Assembly: GCA_013399305.1 (NCBI GenBank)
Contig: VXAI01000181.1
Location: forward strand, 1 to 64,000
DNA: 64,000 nt
Reading direction: 5' to 3'
From: Rostratula benghalensis
Taxonomy: Eukaryota > Chordata > Aves > Charadriiformes > Rostratulidae
Positions 59,071 through 64,000 of the stretch are shown here, piece after piece. Under the pieces are notes generated by a model. The model was not told where the DNA came from, ran no database searches, and saw nothing but the letters and a program-made list of their open reading frames with translations. Within the stretch, counting starts at the first letter, position 1, and every line of letters starts with the position of its first letter. Position numbers and translations under genes: made by a program.

Positions 59071-60618
59071 AAATCAAAATATAAATGCCCACTGCACAGA
59101 TGAAGCTGGTCGCTGTCTGGGATCTGCCTGTGGTCAAAGGGTGAAATCACTGCCAGGCACTGGGGAAGCTGGTGCAGGGTGAGCAAAGAGGGGGAAACAC
59201 TAGAGGGTGAGGGAGCTGGCACCCTCCTTTCCCCACAAAGACTGCTAAAATTAATTGGAATGAATTCATGCTACGTATGGAGTTAGAAACACAAAACCCC
59301 CAAAGATTTGCCCTGCACATAAGCAACCTCTGCACTTGGAAGGCAAAAAAACCACATCACCTAGGGAAGGAAATTAAAGACAAGATCTGGTGCTGACAGT
59401 AAGAATATAGGAAGTATTACAGGCAGTGGCAGAGTGTCTTTTAACGGGTGAAAGGTGGGCAACCCTTAAATGTAAATACAGTAATTCTTTGAAAGGGAGG
59501 AGGAGGAAGGAAAGAGCATACCCAGGTGGTGAGTGCACTCTGGTCTGTTTGCAAGGAGCTGAGCACACAGTGGAAACATCAACCACACAACAAATCCCAC
59601 CCCTCCCCAGTCCCATTCCTCTGTTCTTTTCACTTATATATCCCAAAAGGCTTGCTATAGAGAGCTTCCCTGCAGCAGGGACTGTAGAAGAGTTACCAGA
59701 CATTCCACCTAACCTGCTGCTGTGTTCTCACCATTCCCATTTATTTTATAGATGCACTCTTTTCCACCTTTTTTTTTTTAAAGTAGAAAGCCGTGCCTGA
59801 GCCTAACCTAAGGATGCTGGAAATCACAGTGTTATCTGGTACAGAGAGGTTTATGCAGCAGCAGAACAGGACCATTTAATGCCTTAGGAATTATGAGGTC
59901 TCAGCCTGTGATCTGTTATTCTACATCTCGCTGACAGGCAGCGAGAGACAAAGGGAAGCTCGAGAGCTGCGCTGAATGAGAAATAAAATCCACACAAATG
60001 CTTACAATCTGGAAGCCTGAACGATAAAAAGAACTTTCTAACTCACTGGGGGAGGCAAAATGGCATATTGGAGGGGGTCTGTGAGAATCCAGCCGATATG
60101 AGGGAAACTGCATTTCCATGCCTTTACATAAAGCTGTTAAAAACGCAAGGAGAATAAAGGGAAACCCACCTTACAAAGCACTCTGCAATAAGAAGTGCTG
60201 TGCAATGGCACACTCCTCAGACTGAGCGTGCACTTTCCTTCCCTGCATTCAGAGATGCCTCAGATGCAGTGCCCGTTAAGGGAGAGCTTCTCCTCCTTTG
60301 GACAGTCATCAGTTAGCACACAGATGTCAGCCCCCAGCCGGTAGAAGATAGGGAGGTGAGATGTGGAAAGGCTGCTGATGGAGCAAGGAAATGCCAGATA
60401 GGCTGAGCTCAGTAAGATGGGAAAAGGAGACTGTGGGGAGAAGCAAGGCTCCACTCTCCCTTGGGGAAGGATAATGAATGAAAAGAAAAAGTGCCACCCA
60501 CTGCTTTGGGTGGCCAGACTAATGCTTCTCCAGGCTGAGGTCTAGAACCTTTGTTGCTTGGTATAGAACTTTTTGGGTTGGCAGAGGATCTTTCTTGATT
60601 TAAATATCTCCCAGATGT
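59068..60618. other. Sequence upstream of the PDE4B3 promoter, nothing recognised
   Basis: No CR1 and no exon recognised. The PDE4B1-specific N-terminal exons would lie on this side but are not seen. Confidence 0.5.
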
Positions 60619-60842
60619 CATAGAACCATAGAATGGTCTAGGTTGGAAGGGATCTGTCAGACCATAGAGTCCAACCACCAATCCAGCACTGCCCAAACCC
60701 CACTGACCCATGGCCCTCAGCACCACGTCTGCCTGGCTTGGAAATCCCTCCAGGGATAGGGACTCCACCACTGCCCTGGGCAGCCTCTGCCAAGGATTGA
60801 CAACCCTTTCTGTGTAAAAGTTTTTCCTAGCATCCAATCTAT
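60619..60842 (-). repeat. CR1 LINE fragment, old subfamily, 3' end
   Basis: TCATAGAACCATAGAATGG, CTAGGTTGGAAGGGATCTG, AGACCATAGAGTCCAACC, TCCAGGGATAGGGACTCC and CTGGGCAGCCTCTGCCAAGG. It is the only CR1 seen upstream of the PDE4B3 exon in this window. Confidence 0.92.
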
Positions 60843-63800
60843 GATTCCAGGGAAGGCAGACTGTGTCTGTCGGTGGCAATGGGAGCTAATGCTCACCTGG
60901 AGGAGGCTGTGGAGCAGTTCTCTCTCTGGCTCAGCTGACGGCCTTCACACTGCCAATTTCTGTGCTTGCACGTAGAGAGGACCGTGCAGCCAGAGCCTGT
61001 ATCATCTCTACTGATTCCTAGCACTGGAATTCTGTCCAAACATGCTGCTTTACTCCAGGATAAACCCAGAAGAGGCGAGAAGAAGAACACCTGAAGAGAC
61101 TCGAGCTAACCGGCACGAAAGCTTGGTATCAGAATAAACTTGGCATTAATTCTGGAAAATGAGTTTTGCTGGATTTGCCAAGGTTGCTGTTGGCAACAGG
61201 AGGCAATGGCAGACACAACACCTGGAGACATTACCAGGTACAAGGAAGGACCAGTTTACTGAAGTTCCCCAAATATACAAGCAGAAATGGTCAACAGGGA
61301 CTCTTTTCTTTTTTCTTTTCTCGCCCTTTTCTGAACTTGCTATATCCCAATAAAATATCACAATGCAGTAATTTGCCTATTATTACAGATTTTTGTGTGT
61401 AACAGGATCAGTAGTCCGAGAGTACCAAGTTAATTTCAGCTCATCAGAAAGGAGTCCAGTAATTGGAAGAGATGAGGAGGGGGAAAGACGATTAAAGAAA
61501 AGGGCTTGGCAGCACTGGCAGGAAAATAAAACTGCTTAGAAAAACAAGCACAAATAAGGAAATTCTCAAAAGTTTAAAGGATACTTGTGTGAGGTTTTGC
61601 TACAAGCCTCCCAGCTTACCAAAGTGTCTAGGATTGCAGGAGGTTTTAATATATTTTATTAGAAGAACTGACACAGGTAGGGAACAATATTCTCAATCAT
61701 GCAGTTCCTCGTCAAAGGCTGATCCTCGTTGTGTCGAGAGCAATTGCTAAGCAACGAGAACACACACTTTTTTCTTGAGGGTAGCACTGTTATTTACCTG
61801 TCTCTAAGCCATAATTGCCAGGATCAAATAAAATGCCAGGGCATAGACAACTGTGAGGTGCCCTATGTGCTTCTGTAGGAAAGGGAGAGTGGGTAGTTGC
61901 CTTTGAACAGCACTTTCAGGTGGTGGCAGAGTGAATTGGGTAATTCTTCCATTCAGCACACCCCTTAGATAAAAACAGGTAGGAAGGTCCCCTGTTAACT
62001 CAGATCATTGTTCCATCCATACACATTAGCAAGGCATCCCCACAAGATTAACGCTAACCCGACAGCAAATTAATTAGAAAAATTATTTCAAGGGTTTGTG
62101 GTTTGCTGGTACTAATTTTACTCCTTTGTTTTCCAAACTGAGAGAAAACATATTTTTTTATCAAGTAGAAAGTCTCCTTTTCAGAAATTGTGCCTCTAGT
62201 GTTCTGTCTTTAAAAGCAAAGATAAAGACATTTTTTGAGCTTTCAAAGCAATTTGAAAATTAAGACTATTACTTGGGCCAATCTGCCTAAAATATAAAAC
62301 ACAGATCCTCCCCGCCTATTTTTAATTGTTGTTCCAGCACCCATGTAAAATATGTGCTCCTGAAGCAGGAGAGAAAGTCTGTTCCTTGGTACTGGTTTCT
62401 CCTGGAAGGACTTTGAGGGTCCCTCCCTCCTATCAGCATTCACTGGTTTGAGTCACGGGTTTGTGAAGGTCACTCAGGAGAGGTGGCCATCTCTAGAACC
62501 TTTATGAATAGGCGAGGATGCACGAGGGAAAGACTTTATCCGAGTCCCAGAAGACAGCATCTTTCTTTTATGCTATAATTTGAACACATTTGAGGTAAAA
62601 AAACCCCACCTTACGGTGCCAGCACCATCATGGAGTCTCACAGCACTGTTGATACTGAGCATCTGGATTCCTGCCAAGCGTAGAGGGTAGAAGATGGGTT
62701 GGGAGAGGATCTACAATAAGACTTCCAGGAGAGAAACCCTAAAACCCCATCAGCTCCATTAGCTCAGAGACAGGAAAGGGCAATATGAACCCCAATGGGA
62801 AGCAGTGAAGTCGTTGTCCCCTCCTCTAACAGGTCACCTAAATCATGTTTCCATTATAAAAGGGTTGATGAGAGTAGGAGTGATCAGGCAGGAGAACAGA
62901 CATCAGAATTAGAATGGGGTCACTGAAGCAAATGCTGAGTTTAAAGGAACAGAGAAGTTGAGGAACTTCTATGTTTGTGAAGGGACAGAAGAATAAGATT
63001 TTGAGGAAACAGGGACGAGTAAACCAAGGTAAGGAAGAAAAAAAAAATATATAATGTTAGTTTTCTCTTGGGCTAAACCAATAAAGGCATATATGCACAG
63101 AGAGAAGCAGAGGCAATGAGAAGGTAGAAGAGAGAGTTAAGAATATGGGAATAGTCACTTGCACTGGAAAAGAACAGAGATAAAAAGACTGCAGTAGAAG
63201 GGGGAATAAATTTGCAGTGGAAATGTCACAGGACTGGATGTCACATGGATGTGATCTTCAGCTCCAGGCCTAAGGCAGAAGATGTAATTGCTGAGATAAG
63301 CCAGCACCAGGAATATATAAGAGCAACCCAGGCCATGGGAGACAGGGGAAGACAAATGAATCAAACAGAAGAGAAATGTCTGGGAGGAAACTTAGGGCAA
63401 GACAAAAAATTCTATCAATGAACTGGAAGCTGTTGAAGGGTAAGCAGCCAGGAAAAAAGGTGCCAAGAAATACTGCTTCAACATGAAAATAGAATCACCC
63501 CCAATGAAAATGTAAGGAGAGAAACAACAGCCAGGGCTGTAAGTTAAAGGAATGGGTGGGAAAATGGGTTAAGAAGGTGACAGTGATGTGAAAAGAAAAG
63601 CTGCATGCAGCATTGCTAAATCCTGAAAAAGATTCCAAGAAAATAAAAAGCAAAGCACTGTACAGGTGGTGCTATGCATAAGGATGTGTTTGTGGTGGAG
63701 AACATCAATCTTTCCAGTTGGTGGAGTCAGTTCTCTGGACACAAGAGATGTGGAGATGAGGGGAAAAGAAGGGCGAAGAAATACAAGAGTATAAACTGAA

Positions 63801-64000
63801 GGGACTGATGTGGGAGGAAAACAATGAAATACGTACTTTGTGTCTCCACCACGACCAAGAGGCTCACTCTGGCCATCCCACCAGAGAGCCCTGCTGACTA
63901 CACTGCAGGCACAATCAGTTATTAGTTAATTCTACCCAACCCCAGTCCCTGTTTTACCTTCACCTCCCTCCAAGCAGCCACAGGCCTGATGAGAGCCTCT
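60843..64000. other. Unique sequence upstream of PDE4B3, purine-rich at the right end
   Basis: No repeat or exon recognised. From about 62860 to 63800 the plus strand is strikingly rich in A and G, with few CpGs. It is probably intronic to the longer PDE4B1 transcript. Confidence 0.5.

Noticed and set aside
58646..59222. Minus-strand frames rich in Phe, suggestive of a membrane protein
   Set aside because: They are translation of the 30-base A run and A/C-rich block; no signal peptide or family resemblance beyond low complexity.
1..64000. CRISPR arrays, phage, plasmid or bacterial operon structure
   Set aside because: No regularly spaced direct repeats with unique spacers, no dense gene packing and no ribosome binding sites; the CR1 content and the vertebrate exon show avian nuclear DNA.
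1..64000. Endogenous retrovirus or LTR element
   Set aside because: No paired LTR-like direct repeats, primer-binding site or retroviral coding remnants were recognised by eye; a repeat-library search would be needed to exclude old solo LTRs.

Overview
The window reads as intronic and intergenic DNA from a bird. The main evidence is about thirty fragments of CR1, the dominant avian LINE. They lie in both orientations, most are cut short at the 5' end, and intact 3' ends carry the typical ATTCTRTG-like terminal octamers. There is no bacterial-style gene packing, no CRISPR array, no phage and no intact mobile-element reading frame. Two assembly gaps (20050-20370 and 37822-37892) and one ambiguous base (7129) mark it as draft vertebrate assembly. 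|| One protein-coding exon is recognised with high confidence: the first coding exon of the long PDE4B3 isoform of cAMP-specific phosphodiesterase 4B, on the minus strand at 57798-58033. It has an ATG fixed by an in-frame stop two codons upstream, 78 complete codons, a split Cys codon (TG|) and a canonical GTAAG donor. Everything at lower coordinates is therefore, in the PDE4B reading direction, the large intron leading to the shared exons, which I do not see here. Everything above 58034 is the leader and promoter of this isoform and then sequence upstream of it, probably inside the intron of the longer PDE4B1 transcript. || Layout. 1-23 kb is intron with many CR1 copies, including a nested pair at 4.9-5.4 kb, a locally duplicated copy at 10.3 kb, a TATA and X-box-like motif cluster at 17.0-17.2 kb, the long CR1 at 18.3-19.0 kb and the 321-base gap. 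23-28.9 kb is nearly free of CR1; it holds a disrupted coding-like tract, a GGA microsatellite, a perfect CRE and a 39-base A run. 28.9-39 kb is CR1-rich again and ends in a CR1-derived inverted repeat at 38.8 kb. 39-45 kb is a CR1-free, AT-rich stretch. 45-54.2 kb is a cluster of inverted CR1 pairs. 54.2-60.6 kb is free of CR1 and contains the PDE4B3 exon and its promoter. 60.6-64 kb has one old CR1 and otherwise unremarkable sequence. || Functionally the window concerns one gene. PDE4B hydrolyses cAMP, and the perfect or near-perfect CRE octamers scattered through its intron and leader would fit feedback control by cAMP/CREB, but that link is inference from motifs only. I found no convincing undescribed system. 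The most unusual items are the CR1 hairpin at 38.8 kb, the nested CR1 at 5.3 kb, the inverted CR1 pairs and the possible intronic promoter at 17.1 kb.
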